NCBI RefSeq assembly: GCF_013761245.1
Contig: NZ_JACDUT010000007.1
Location: 62,001 to 126,000, forward strand
DNA: 64,000 bases
Origin: Thermaerobacillus caldiproteolyticus
GTDB taxonomy: Bacteria > Bacillota > Bacilli > Bacillales > Anoxybacillaceae
Direction: 5' to 3'
Shown here: one piece after another, positions 48,254-56,799 of the stretch
Numbering within the stretch: the stretch's first letter is position 1
How the letters are laid out: each line of letters opens with the position of its first letter
Translations under genes and position numbers: made by a program
Notes under the pieces: model-generated
Seen by the model: only the letters and a program-made list of their open reading frames with translations
What the model was told of the DNA's origin: nothing
Databases searched by the model: none

Positions 48254-48965
48254 TGGACAATCCCTCCATGAATAAACTCTTTTGTTCGTGGTTCTCTAAA
48301 AATGCTTGAACAAATGCAGCGAGGTTATTTCGCGATAAATGTTTGAATACAGGAACTTTCGCGATGATTGGTAAACCCAGCAATTTTTGAATCGTCCGCA
48401 CATTATCGACGTGAATAACATTGCTTGCATCAAATTGATTAAATACAAATCCAAGAACGTCAACTCCATGCTTCTCCGCATACGAAACGGTCGTAACGAC
48501 GTGATGAATTGCCCCTAACCCAGCCAATGACACAATGACAGTTGGAAGCTCACATTCTTGAATCAAATCTTTTGTCATATAAAAATCATGTCCTGTTTCT
48601 ATAAGTGGCACAGCAAGCCCACCCGCGCCTTCTACAAGAACAACATCGTACTGATTCTTTAATTCTACGATTTTATTTTTTATTAAATGCGGAGCAATAG
48701 GAGTATTCGTTATCGCAGAAGCCAAATGAGGGGAAACAGCCGGTTCCATATAATACATTCCCGTCGACCCTTTTTCTGCCCCCATCACGGTTTCATACCA
48801 ATATTGATCAGCGAAAGAGGAGCTTTCTTCAGCTAATCCTGTTTGTATCGGCTTAAAAATCTTTGTTTTTAGCCCCATTTCTTGTAAAGCCAAGGCTAGA
48901 AAAGAAGTAACCATTGTTTTTCCAATTTCTGTTCCCGTTCCGGTAATAAAAATCGCTTTTCTCAT
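48243..48965 (-). CDS. bioD: dethiobiotin synthetase
   Basis: BioD (240 residues) carboxylates 7,8-diaminopelargonate to dethiobiotin with ATP. Walker A is FITGTGTEIGKTMV at residues 6-19, with the conserved lysine K15-type site, KPIQTGL near residue 37 and the GAGGLAVPL loop near residue 118. ATG 48965 follows AGGAGGTGGCTTTATA and overlaps the bioY stop by one base. It sits between bioY and bioA. Confidence 0.95.
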   Translation of the reverse strand: MRKAIFITGTGTEIGKTMVTSFLALALQEMGLKTKIFKPIQTGLAEESSSFADQYWYETVMGAEKGSTGMYYMEPAVSPHLASAITNTPIAPHLIKNKIVELKNQYDVVLVEGAGGLAVPLIETGHDFYMTKDLIQECELPTVIVSLAGLGAIHHVVTTVSYAEKHGVDVLGFVFNQFDASNVIHVDNVRTIQKLLGLPIIAKVPVFKHLSRNNLAAFVQAFLENHEQKSLFMEGLSIEV

Positions 48966-49528
48966 TATAAAGCCACCTCCTGTTTGCTGATAACAACATT
49001 GATTCGTGGCAAGATGCGCGCGATGATAACAGAGCAAACCGTACATAACAATAGATCGCCCGGCACAGGTAGCACAAAGCCAAACCATAATGTTTGTCCA
49101 ATTGCAAACGGTTTTTCAATGATCCATTTCATCGCTGCATATAACCATACACATCCACAAAGATAGACAACGAGAAGGCTAGAAAAATTCGCAAGAAAAA
49201 TCGAAGCTGCTTTCTTAAATTGAAATGTTTTCATGAACCAGCCGTTCATATAGGCACCTACTACAAACCCAATTAAATAGCCAAACGTCGGCTTGAGTAC
49301 ATAGCTGGGCCCACCTCCCTCAGCAAATACCGGTGCCCCTGCCAGCCCCATTAGCACATACACAAGTTGGCTAAACATGCCCAGTTTCGGACCTAATAAA
49401 CATCCTGCTAAATAAACGGAAACAATTTGCAGCGTAAACGGAACGTAAGGAACTGGAATTTTAATAAACCCACCAATTGCCGTGAACGCAGCAAAAAGAG
49501 CGACTAAAACCATCGAGCGTGTTTTCAT
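48965..49528 (-). CDS. bioY: biotin ECF transporter substrate-binding protein BioY
   Basis: BioY is a membrane protein with about six helices that captures biotin for an energy-coupling-factor transporter. From ATG 49528 after GGAGGGAAAC it has 187 residues. Family marks are GGFIKIPVPYVPFTLQ and the GYLIGFVVGAYMNGW loop. The upstream frame extension contains the ribosome site. Uptake placed first in a biosynthesis operon under BirA control suggests the cell relies on both import and the last synthesis steps. Confidence 0.93.
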   Translation of the reverse strand: MKTRSMVLVALFAAFTAIGGFIKIPVPYVPFTLQIVSVYLAGCLLGPKLGMFSQLVYVLMGLAGAPVFAEGGGPSYVLKPTFGYLIGFVVGAYMNGWFMKTFQFKKAASIFLANFSSLLVVYLCGCVWLYAAMKWIIEKPFAIGQTLWFGFVLPVPGDLLLCTVCSVIIARILPRINVVISKQEVAL

Positions 49529-49559
49529 TGTTTCCCTCCAATCCCAATATTTTGTTTTT

Positions 49560-49588
49560 ATTCTGCCTGACAACACCTTTATTGTCAA
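49560..49588 (-). promoter_or_regulatory. bio promoter overlapped by BirA box
   Basis: On the minus strand TTGACA and CAGAAT lie exactly 17 bases apart. The -35 box sits inside the left half of the BirA palindrome, so repressor binding would exclude RNA polymerase. Confidence 0.7.
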
Positions 49589-49612
49589 CTATTTTTAATT
49601 TATAGTTAACAT
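49582..49612 (-). promoter_or_regulatory. BirA operator upstream of bioYDA
   Basis: The half sites TTGTCAACTAT and ATAGTTAACAT form an inverted repeat (9 of 11 positions) around a nine-base AT spacer, the form of known Bacillus BirA operators (TGTnAAC...GTTnACA). Biotinyl-BirA should repress the operon when biotin is plentiful. Confidence 0.88.
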
Positions 49613-49623
49613 ATATATTATAA

Positions 49624-49656
49624 AAACCGCTAGTTTTCTCGCTGAACTAGCGGCGG
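49624..49656 (-). terminator. terminator of the pyruvate-kinase-like gene
   Basis: CCGCTAGTT-cagcgagaa-AACTAGCGG followed by TTTTTATAAT on the minus strand; it ends the upstream transcript just before the bio promoter. Confidence 0.9.
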
Positions 49657-49696
49657 CTTTCTCGATTATATTCGATATCATCATTTCAGGATGGCA

Positions 49697-51538
49697 CTAG
49701 TAACGAAAGACTCCATGTTGATCCATATAACGGGCAATCGCTTTCGCACGTTTTTGTGGATGAGCTTCTTCCCTTTCTAACACGTTAGCTAGCATTTTTA
49801 CGGCTTCTACAATATACGGTCCTTTGTTCAGCATGACGCACTGCGCCTTTTGCCCTAGCGATACGTCTGATATTTCGGAGCGGGCAGGCATCCCTTTCTT
49901 CGCTAGATTTTCAAGCACTTGCGTTGCCCAAATCACCGGAAGATGTGCTGCTTGGCATAATGCGAGAATCTCATGCTGTACAACAGACATGTTTTCAAAT
50001 CCAACCTCAATCGCCAAATCTCCGCGGGCAATCATCACTCCAAATGAAGGAAGCTTTAATCCTTCAAGTAAAATGCGAGCAAGATTGTGGAGTGCCGCTC
50101 TTGTTTCAATTTTGGCAATGATGGTCAGGTGAGGCGCACCATGCTCTGTTAAAGCATGATGCAGTTTCTCTACATCATGAGGGACATGAACAAATGATAA
50201 GCCAATCATATCTGCGTGCTTACTAATAAAAGGAATATATTTCAAATCTCGCTCTGTCAGCGACGAAACGGTTAAATGAATCAATGAATCAGGAAGATTA
50301 ATTCCGATCCCTTGTTTAATCGTTTTGGTTTTTCTTCCTGTTGAAATGACTTTTGCCTCTATATATTTGCTCGTCACGTTTTGAATCCTAGCGAAAATTT
50401 TCCCGTCATCGAGATAAAGACGATGTCCAACTCGAACATTGCGTAACGCTTTTGGAAGTGTTGTCGTAAGCTTCACCGCATCGTCCGTCTTTGCCGCTTC
50501 TAAATGAGCTTGATCGAAGTAAATTTGAAGGCGCGTTCCTTTTTTGACGAACGCTTTCATTGGAATCGGTGCAACTGATTGTAACAGCAAAGAAAAACGT
50601 TTATGTTTGAACCAAGTCCCCTCTTGAATGTATGCCGTGTTTGAAAGCTCCACTTTGAAACAAGAAGGAGTAATGACATCGATTACCTTCAATCTTCTCT
50701 TTCGTCCGCGAGCATCGATAAACGACAGTTCATCCCCGCTTACCAGCCTAACATTCTCATTCGTTGCTGCTTCTAAAACAAACGACACATCACTCTGTTC
50801 TGGTGGAAGACACGACGGCGTATGAAGATAGAGGAAACCCGTAACAGGCTGGATTGGTTGGCCGTATTCATCTTTTCGAACTGACAGTTTTACCGGATGG
50901 ACATTAAATACAATGTTGTGAATGCGAATTTTGGGACCCGGCAAATCCATATAAATATAACATCTTTTTTCCCATTGTTGTTTTTCTTGAAGCCGTCCTT
51001 CCGCTTGACGAACGCTTTCAATGATTTTTTCCCATATTTCTGGTGAATTATGAGCGCAGTTAATTCTGGCAATATCCATGCCATACAGCAACAATTGTTC
51101 AATCGTTTCAGGCTCATTGATCAGTTGCTCATCCAGCGTCACCATAATGCGTGTTTGTCGAGAGTGACGGCCTTCTCCCAACACAGTTCGTGCTCTCTCA
51201 GCTACCAACCGCTGTGCCTGTTGTCGAGTGATTTTTTTTGCATCTGTGCCCTGAAATGCAGCAACCTGTAAATGTCTTAATAAAAGTTCAAGGTTTGAAA
51301 TGATATGGGACTCGTGTCCATAGATCGACGATAGGCCTTCATCTTCAATGGCTTGAATAAGATCGGCGGACATTATTTCTTTTACGTATAAATACGCCAG
51401 CAAATTATCTCGGCTTTCTTCATGACACAAAAGCGGAAACTGTGTTCTTGTTCGCTCGATCGATTCGACCATTGACTGATATATGTTAAATAACATATTC
51501 CCTAGTAATATACGTTCGTTGTTAGTGAATTCATTCAC
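49697..51538 (-). CDS. pyruvate-kinase-like protein with an N-terminal helical extension and no C-domain
   Basis: The 613-residue protein has a pyruvate-kinase fold from about residue 125. Active-site pieces are kept: GMDIARINCAHNSPE, MDLPGPKIRI, DDGKIF, AKIETRAAL and MIARGDLAIEVG (metal ligands E and D), and WATQVLENL. Others are changed: the usual DAVMLSGETA is CVMLNKGPYI. The C-terminal allosteric domain of canonical enzymes is missing. The B domain is unusually long, and the first 120 residues are a helical extension with no match I know. A GTG start follows GAGGTGAGG. Catalysis on phosphoenolpyruvate is uncertain. Confidence 0.82.
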   Translation of the reverse strand: MNEFTNNERILLGNMLFNIYQSMVESIERTRTQFPLLCHEESRDNLLAYLYVKEIMSADLIQAIEDEGLSSIYGHESHIISNLELLLRHLQVAAFQGTDAKKITRQQAQRLVAERARTVLGEGRHSRQTRIMVTLDEQLINEPETIEQLLLYGMDIARINCAHNSPEIWEKIIESVRQAEGRLQEKQQWEKRCYIYMDLPGPKIRIHNIVFNVHPVKLSVRKDEYGQPIQPVTGFLYLHTPSCLPPEQSDVSFVLEAATNENVRLVSGDELSFIDARGRKRRLKVIDVITPSCFKVELSNTAYIQEGTWFKHKRFSLLLQSVAPIPMKAFVKKGTRLQIYFDQAHLEAAKTDDAVKLTTTLPKALRNVRVGHRLYLDDGKIFARIQNVTSKYIEAKVISTGRKTKTIKQGIGINLPDSLIHLTVSSLTERDLKYIPFISKHADMIGLSFVHVPHDVEKLHHALTEHGAPHLTIIAKIETRAALHNLARILLEGLKLPSFGVMIARGDLAIEVGFENMSVVQHEILALCQAAHLPVIWATQVLENLAKKGMPARSEISDVSLGQKAQCVMLNKGPYIVEAVKMLANVLEREEAHPQKRAKAIARYMDQHGVFRY

Positions 51539-51642
51539 GAATCCTCACCTCAATTGTGAAGTAGGGAAATATGTTTAATATATATTCGTTGCTAACTAAT
51601 AAAATGAACCTAACACGTTATTTAGGAAAATACACGATAAAA

Positions 51643-51683
51643 GAAAACGCCTGATATATCATCAAGCGTGTTTTCTTCCTTGT
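51643..51683 (-). terminator. terminator of the small zinc-ribbon gene
   Basis: GAAAACACGC and GCGTTTTC pair around an inner TGATATATCA, followed by TTTTATC on the minus strand; it overlaps the end of the 36-residue gene. Confidence 0.7.
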
Positions 51684-51772
51684 AAAATTTTCGTTCCGCA
51701 TTGGCAAAGGATAGAATGTTTTAATCGGCGCACTGGTTGTTGGCACTGCTCACAAATGTTTTGTTTCCGCAT
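51662..51772 (-). CDS. 36-residue zinc-ribbon-like protein
   Basis: The ATG at 51772 follows AAGGGAGAATCGTAT, a good ribosome site. The product MRKQNICEQCQQPVRRLKHS continues ILCQCGTKILQGRKHA: two cysteine pairs, CxxC and CxC, would hold one zinc in a knuckle. It is basic and lies between the pyruvate-kinase-like gene and the flavoprotein, with its own terminator. I know no named family for it. Confidence 0.6.
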   Translation of the reverse strand: MRKQNICEQCQQPVRRLKHSILCQCGTKILQGRKHA

Positions 51773-52068
51773 ATACGATTCTCCCTTCAATTTGAAAATA
51801 AATATTCTCTTTTGTTATTCAGGCTTTAACCCATCTCTTAAATAGCCAGACAAGTATAGCCATATGGCTGCCCATTTTAGCTATAAAGCGATAGCTAAAC
51901 TTTTTCAATTAAAAAAGAAATAACTTTGCAATTTTTATTATATATATCTTATATTTAAAATCAATATCAAATTAAAATAATTTCAATTTAATAACAAGCA
52001 TATGATATGACGTAAACATAAGGGAATGGTATAATATTTTTGAATTTTTCTGAAAGGGGTATGGGACG

Positions 52069-52632
52069 ATGTATGATGTAGCGATTATTGGAGCCGGTCC
52101 TGCTGGAGCAAGCGCTGCTATTTTTACCGCAAAAGCCGGAAAGAAAACAGTGCTGATTGATAACGACAAAAGCATTACAAAACGAGCTTGGATTGAAAAC
52201 CACTATGGGGTCATAGAAGCCACCGGTCCAGATTTGGTGGAAACAGGGAAAAAACAAGCGGCCAAATTCGGAGCAGAGCTCGTGAACGGTCAAGTTGTTA
52301 ACATCCAAAAATCAGAAGCAGGTTTTCAAGTAGAAACAGAAAACCAATCTTTTGAAGCCAAACACGTCATCTTAGCAACCGGCGTAGCGACCGATCTCGC
52401 TGAAAAAATTGGCGTGAAAACAAAACAAGGTACAGAACCGCGCATTAAAGCGGTCATCGACGTCGATGCCGCTGGACGCACTAATATCGAAGGAATCTGG
52501 GCAGCCGGTACAGTCGCTGGCGTAAGTGTACATACGATTATCACAGCCGGCGATGGCGCGAAAGTAGCGATTAACGTTATCAGCGAGCTCAACGGCGAAC
52601 GGTATGTCGACCATGACGTGTTAAAATCGTAA
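52069..52632 (+). CDS. short thioredoxin-reductase-like flavoprotein
   Basis: A 187-residue FAD protein beginning MYDVAIIGAGPAGASAAIF, with a central VILATGV and C-terminal IEGIWAAGTVAG and TIITAGDGAKVAINVI motifs, the two FAD-binding ends of a TrxB-like fold. The NADPH domain and its CxxC are absent, and at under 200 residues it is about two thirds the size of thioredoxin reductase. It may use another reductant partner or bind FAD only. It follows a GAAAGGGGTATGGGACG ribosome site. A decayed copy lies at 56045-56215. Confidence 0.75.
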   Translation: MYDVAIIGAGPAGASAAIFTAKAGKKTVLIDNDKSITKRAWIENHYGVIEATGPDLVETGKKQAAKFGAELVNGQVVNIQKSEAGFQVETENQSFEAKHVILATGVATDLAEKIGVKTKQGTEPRIKAVIDVDAAGRTNIEGIWAAGTVAGVSVHTIITAGDGAKVAINVISELNGERYVDHDVLKS

Positions 52633-52641
52633 ACAATCAAA

Positions 52642-52688
52642 AAGAGGCTGTCCCTAAGAGTAGGTCTTTAGGGCAGCCTTAAAAACGG
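52642..52688 (+). terminator. terminator of the flavoprotein gene
   Basis: AGGCTGTCCCTAA and TTTAGGGCAGCCT form a long stem with a short loop and a trailing TAAAAA; the GGCTGTCC motif recurs in the yusE terminator and may belong to a scattered repeat. Confidence 0.75.
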
Positions 52689-53019
52689 ACATCTTTTCAG
52701 TTAAGAACGTTCTCATGTTTAGTACTTTGAAGACTTCATATTTAAAAGGTCAGATTTTTTCCATAACGGTCCATTATTAAGTAAAACAGAACTTGGCACA
52801 AATAAAAAAGACACCGTTTGAACAGTATTTGGACGGTGATTTGATCTATAATAAATCCAGCTAAGACAAAGCAGTGATAGAAACGTTTTATATATGTCAA
52901 AACATCGATCTGTGTTGATATACGGGATTTAAAAAATGCCCGAGACTACTCATTGGACGATTTTTTGTTCTTTACCAATACCTGGGATACGTATTTTTGA
53001 CGCTTTCATCATTTAGCAA
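52689..53019. other. gene-free, decayed stretch
   Basis: No frame with a start and ribosome site. A hairpin ACACCGT...ACGGTG near 52810-52840 is visible. It merges into the decayed transporter genes. Confidence 0.3.
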
Positions 53020-53625
53020 ATCTTATGCTTTCCCGTAAATGACTATTTCGCCACGATCAATAACACATGCATGATCGGCAATTTGAAGAGCTGCTCGAAC
53101 GTTTTGTTCAATGAAAAGAATGGTCGTTCCAAATTGATCACACATTTGTTTTAATAATTTCATCATATCTTTCACAATGAACAGAGCAAGTCCTAAAGAT
53201 AATTCATCCATCATCATTCATTTTTGGTTTTCCAATGGCTAACATCTGCTGTTCTCCACCACTTAGCAATCCTCCTGGCCTGTTAAGCATTGTTTTTAAC
53301 TTGGGAAGCAACTCTATACTTTCTTACAATCTTTATCAATACTTTTTGTATCGATGATACGCACCTAGCAATATACTATCCTTTACAGACAAATCATCAA
53401 AAATTGGCTGGCGCTCAGGAACAAGGCAAATTCCTTTTTTAACAATCTGTTCAACATTTCCATATGGAATAGACTCATTTTCAATATGATTTCTCCTTCT
53501 TTAGGAGTATATCCACCTGCTATGCAGCACCATTCGGTCCAACAATAGCAAAGATTTCCCCTTTTAATACATGCAAATCACCGTGATACGTATGGAGGTT
53601 ATGAATTTTTAATATCTATACAGCC
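53020..53625 (-). pseudogene. livF: decayed branched-chain amino acid ABC ATPase (livF)
   Basis: On the minus strand the sequence begins IHNLHTYHGDLHVLKG, runs through GEIFAIVGPNGA (Walker A region, then broken) and the signature LSGGEQQMLAIG, and ends with the Walker B MMDE-SLGLA and FIEQNVRAALQIADHACVID. The reading frame changes several times and stops occur throughout, and a deletion follows AIGKPK. It was a LivF-type ATPase and is no longer functional. Confidence 0.8.
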
Positions 53626-53897
53626 TCCTCTTCCCCTAAGTAAGCTTTAATGACATCTAGATTATTTGCAATTTCTTTAGGACTGCCTTCCGCGTTTTTT
53701 ATAACAATTTTATCAGCGATAGACATAACGGTTTCCATATCATGTTTGACAAATAAAAAGGTGATGCTGTTGTTTTGCATCTCCAATAAAACATCCATTA
53801 GTTTTTTAGATTCTTGCGGGTTTCGTCCTGCCATAGGTTCTATATAAACCCACGACCCGCTGGAGTACTTTTTCTGGCATGTGTTATAATCTTTCAA
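53616..53897 (-). pseudogene. livG: C-terminal remnant of livG-type ABC ATPase
   Basis: The frame reads EPMAGRNPQESKKLMDVLLE, FLFVKHDMETVMSIADKIVI and the tail SPKEIANNLDVIKAYLGEEE, the C-terminal third of a LivG branched-chain amino acid ATPase. The N-terminal two thirds with both Walker A and the signature are missing. It overlaps the livF remnant by ten bases in the order of a normal liv operon; the permease genes are gone. Confidence 0.8.
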
Positions 53898-54328
53898 ATC
53901 CTCGAGATCACTGTGCTAGAAATTGAAGATTCGTCAGTCAAAGCCAAAGCGGCTAGTATTTTTGAAAAAAATCGGTATCTGTCGAAAAGTGCTTCCCATT
54001 TTCTTGGCCATGTTAAGGATCAGAATTCATTAGTTACATTAAGTAAAGACAAAAGAAAATGCTGATATAGAACCTCTAAAACAGGCAGTGTAACTCAAGT
54101 TTTTTATAGGAGATTGGGTTACTTCAAAGAAGAATTCATAATTACCATTGTAAAATCCTCCAAAAACAAGATGATTTTATCCGTAATTATGTCGCCCATC
54201 GTAATACAAAACTGATCACAAATTCCGATCACTTCACACTTCAGGTTTTCAACATATTGAAAGATCAAGGCAGACTTACACTGTTTACGTTTTTTAAGTT
54301 TTGTTATTAATTTGATATATTTATTTAA
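53898..54328. other. gene-poor stretch with coding debris
   Basis: Short plus-strand frames read protein-like (SSVKAKAASIFEKNRYLSKS; EFIITIVKSSKNKM) but are broken by stops. No family is recognised. The final 60 bases are very AT-rich and lead into the katA regulatory region. Confidence 0.3.
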
Positions 54329-54343
54329 TTATAATTATTATAA
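54329..54343 (+). promoter_or_regulatory. PerR box of katA
   Basis: TTATAATTATTATAA matches the PerR consensus TTATAATNATTATAA exactly. It lies seven bases before the -35 box. Peroxide oxidises PerR and should derepress the gene. Confidence 0.93.
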
Positions 54344-54350
54344 AAAAGTA

Positions 54351-54378
54351 TTGACTTTTTATTGATAAATGTTATTAT
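54351..54378 (+). promoter_or_regulatory. sigma-A promoter of katA
   Basis: TTGACT and TATTAT stand 16 bases apart (17 to an overlapping ATTATT), starting directly behind the PerR box. Confidence 0.7.
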
Positions 54379-54422
54379 TTAAGTTAATTAATCCTATAAA
54401 AATGTGGCGAGGTGGTTTTGTT

Positions 54423-55886
54423 ATGACAAAGAAACTTACTACTAGTTGGGGTGCTCCAGTTGGTGATAACCAAAACTCGATAACAGCCGGTTCCCCTGGT
54501 CCCACTTTAATTCAAGATGTTCACCTTCTTGAAAAATTGGCACACTTCAACAGAGAGCGTATTCCAGAACGCGTCGTACACGCAAAAGGAGCAGGCGCAC
54601 ACGGATATTTTGAAGTAACCAATGACATGTCCAAATATACAAAAGCAAAAGTTTTCAATGGTGTTGGTAAGCGTACACCGGTATTTGTCCGCTTCTCTAC
54701 GGTAGCCGGTGAATTGGGGTCTGCCGATACAGTTCGTGACCCGCGTGGATTTGCAGTGAAATTCTATACAGAAGAAGGAAACTACGACATCGTTGGGAAC
54801 AATACGCCGATTTTCTTCATTCGCGATGCCATTAAATTCCCTGATTTTATCCATACACAAAAAAGAGATCCAAGGACTCACTTAAAAAATCCAACGGCCG
54901 TATGGGATTTCTGGTCTTTATCCCCTGAATCGCTACACCAAGTAACCTATTTATTCGGCGACCGTGGCATCCCTGCTACTTATCGGCATATGAACGGCTA
55001 CGGAAGCCATACATTCAAATGGGTTAACGCTGAAGGCGAAGCTGTATGGGTAAAATATCACTTTAAAACAGATCAAGGCGTGAAAAACATGGACCCAGAG
55101 CTCGCGGCAAAAATTGCTGGTGAAAATCCAGACTATCATACAGAAGATTTATTTAATGCAATTGAAAACGGCGATTATCCATCATGGACACTCTACGTAC
55201 AAATCATGCCTTTAGAAGATGCTTATACGTATCGTTTCGATCCGTTTGATGTGACAAAAGTATGGTCACATAAAGACTATCCATTAATTGAAGTAGGTCG
55301 CATGGTATTGAATCGAAACCCAGAAAACTATTTTGCTGAAGTAGAACAAGCAACATTCTCCCCTGGAACCCTAGTGCCTGGTATTGAGCCATCTCCAGAT
55401 AAAATGCTGCAAGCGCGTCTATTTGCCTACGCAGATGCGCATCGCTATCGTGTTGGCGTAAACCATAACCTACTACCAATCAACCGTCCAAGAGTAGAAG
55501 TGAATAACTATCAACGTGACGGCTTTATGCGTTTTGACAATAACGGTGGAGGTTCTGTATACTACGAACCAAACAGCTTCGGCGGACCAACAGAAGTTCC
55601 TGAACATAAAACAACGCCATTCCCAGTATCTGGTGTAGCGGAAAGCGTACCATATGATCGGGATGACCACTATACTCAAGCAGGTGACTTATATCGTCTT
55701 ATGAGTGAAGAAGAGCGAGAGCGTTTAATTAAAAATATCGTTGAGTCTATGAAACAAGTAACAAAAGAAGAAATCAAACTTCGTCAAATTCGTCATTTCT
55801 ATAAAGCAGATCCGGAGTATGGAAGACGTGTAGCAGAAGGACTTGGTCTAACAGTTCCGTCGGAAGATTTAACAACCAATTCTTAA
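54423..55886 (+). CDS. katA: vegetative heme catalase KatA
   Basis: KatA is a clade 3 monofunctional heme catalase of 487 residues that dismutates hydrogen peroxide. The distal histidine is in [16 protein letters not shown] near residue 55, the asparagine is in [10 protein letters not shown], and the proximal heme tyrosine is in [14 protein letters not shown] near residue 340. NADPH-binding residues lie between. The ATG at 54423 follows GCGAGGTGG; the frame opens 18 codons earlier without one. Regulation by PerR is visible upstream. Confidence 0.97.
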   Translation: MTKKLTTSWGAPVGDNQNSITAGSPGPTLIQDVHLLEKLAHFNRERIPERVVHAKGAGAHGYFEVTNDMSKYTKAKVFNGVGKRTPVFVRFSTVAGELGSADTVRDPRGFAVKFYTEEGNYDIVGNNTPIFFIRDAIKFPDFIHTQKRDPRTHLKNPTAVWDFWSLSPESLHQVTYLFGDRGIPATYRHMNGYGSHTFKWVNAEGEAVWVKYHFKTDQGVKNMDPELAAKIAGENPDYHTEDLFNAIENGDYPSWTLYVQIMPLEDAYTYRFDPFDVTKVWSHKDYPLIEVGRMVLNRNPENYFAEVEQATFSPGTLVPGIEPSPDKMLQARLFAYADAHRYRVGVNHNLLPINRPRVEVNNYQRDGFMRFDNNGGGSVYYEPNSFGGPTEVPEHKTTPFPVSGVAESVPYDRDDHYTQAGDLYRLMSEEERERLIKNIVESMKQVTKEEIKLRQIRHFYKADPEYGRRVAEGLGLTVPSEDLTTNS

Positions 55887-55900
55887 AAAATGAGCAATGA

Positions 55901-55935
55901 GAAGGTATCCGTTTTTTATAACGGATACCTTTTTT
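55901..55935 (+). terminator. terminator of katA
   Basis: AAGGTATCCGTT-tttat-AACGGATACCTTTTTT is a 12-bp perfect stem with a T run, 15 bases past the katA stop. Confidence 0.95.
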
Positions 55936-56044
55936 AAACACTCTCCTAAAGACAAGATGATTTCTTTGGAATCAGCAGGATTGTTGGACGGTAACCGAAG
56001 GTACATTTCTGGCATCTGTACGTAGTTTCTACACGTTCAGGATG

Positions 56045-56215
56045 TGATGCCATCTTAGCTGGAACCAGTGCTGCTATTTTATCGTAAACAGTACTGGGAC
56101 AACAAAAGTATGACAAAACGAACGAACATGGAAGATACAAATCCAAATTTAGCGAAAGCAAACGGTCAAATTCGGGGCAAAACATGTAAACGTCCAAATC
56201 TTTCCTCAGAAAAAC
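56045..56215 (+). pseudogene. eroded copy of the short TrxR-like flavoprotein gene
   Basis: Plus-strand blocks align with the gene at 52069-52632: AGCTGGAACCAGTGCTGCTA against the intact GCTGGAGCAAGCGCTGCTA, then AAACAGTACTGG, ATGACAAAACGA and CAAATTCGGGGCAAAACATG (intact: CCAAATTCGGAGCAGAGCTC). Small deletions and stops destroy the frame. The copy is old, with only the first third recognisable. Confidence 0.55.
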
Positions 56216-56257
56216 ATCCCCTTTCCCATTAGCTAGTAAAAGGATGAATAATTACAA
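56216..56257. other. short spacer without a gene
   Basis: AT-rich, with no frame. It lies between the eroded flavoprotein copy and the terminator of the lipoprotein gene. Confidence 0.3.
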
Positions 56258-56297
56258 AAGAAAAAGCTATGCTCCTCCTTTTAGGAACACAGCTTCT
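56258..56297 (-). terminator. terminator of the YtkA-like gene
   Basis: AAGCTGTGTTCC and GGAGCATAGCTT pair with a loop rich in A/G, followed by TTTTCTTTTG on the minus strand. Confidence 0.7.
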
Positions 56298-56312
56298 TTT
56301 GGAGTTATGAAA

Positions 56313-56787
56313 TTAATGGTGATGTCCCGCAGGGTGATGAGGTTGTCCGTTCTCTGAAGCGTTTTCTTCGATTTGCTGCAATTGTTCATTGAATACGTTT
56401 CCTACCGCAAATCGCTTTTTAGGCATTACCCATTCATCGCCCATTTTTACATGAGCCTGTACATAGTAAATCCCGTCTTTATCAAATGTTTTCTTTATGC
56501 TATATACCCCATTTTTCCCATGATGGGCATTAATAGTTTGACTATGTTCTCTATCATTGCCATTCCATATTTCTAAGCGGACTTCTTCCGCATTTTCAAC
56601 TGGCTTATCTCCTTGTTTGACTTGGACTTTTAATGCACTCTCTTGATTATATAGAAATTTCTTTTGGTACTTGAATATCAACTGTTATTCGCTCGTTTAG
56701 CTTTGGCATCGTTTGTGCGTTCGCTGTACATCCCGCCAAAAGCCCTGCTAATAACATAATCAATAAGCCTAGTCCTCTTCTCCCCAT
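56313..56787 (-). pseudogene. YtkA-like lipoprotein with a single frameshift
   Basis: The minus-strand ATG at 56787, after GGAGGAATTTTA, opens a lipoprotein signal peptide, MGRRGLGLLIMLLAGLLAGC, with lipobox LAGC; it then runs MPKLNERITVDIQVPKEI and meets TAA. One frame over, the rest continues LYNQESALKVQVKQGDKPVE, with the YtkA-domain pattern GVYSIKKTFDKDGIYYVQAHV and a His-rich C-terminus. One extra T near 56655 would explain it. The domain is a YtkA-like copper/heme-neighbourhood fold of unknown function. It may be a sequence error, as the rest is intact. Confidence 0.75.
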
Positions 56788-56799
56788 TAAAATTCCTCC

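Noticed and set aside
52810-52845. Hairpin ACACCGT...ACGGTG considered as an IS end
   Set aside because: No transposase or second terminal repeat found.
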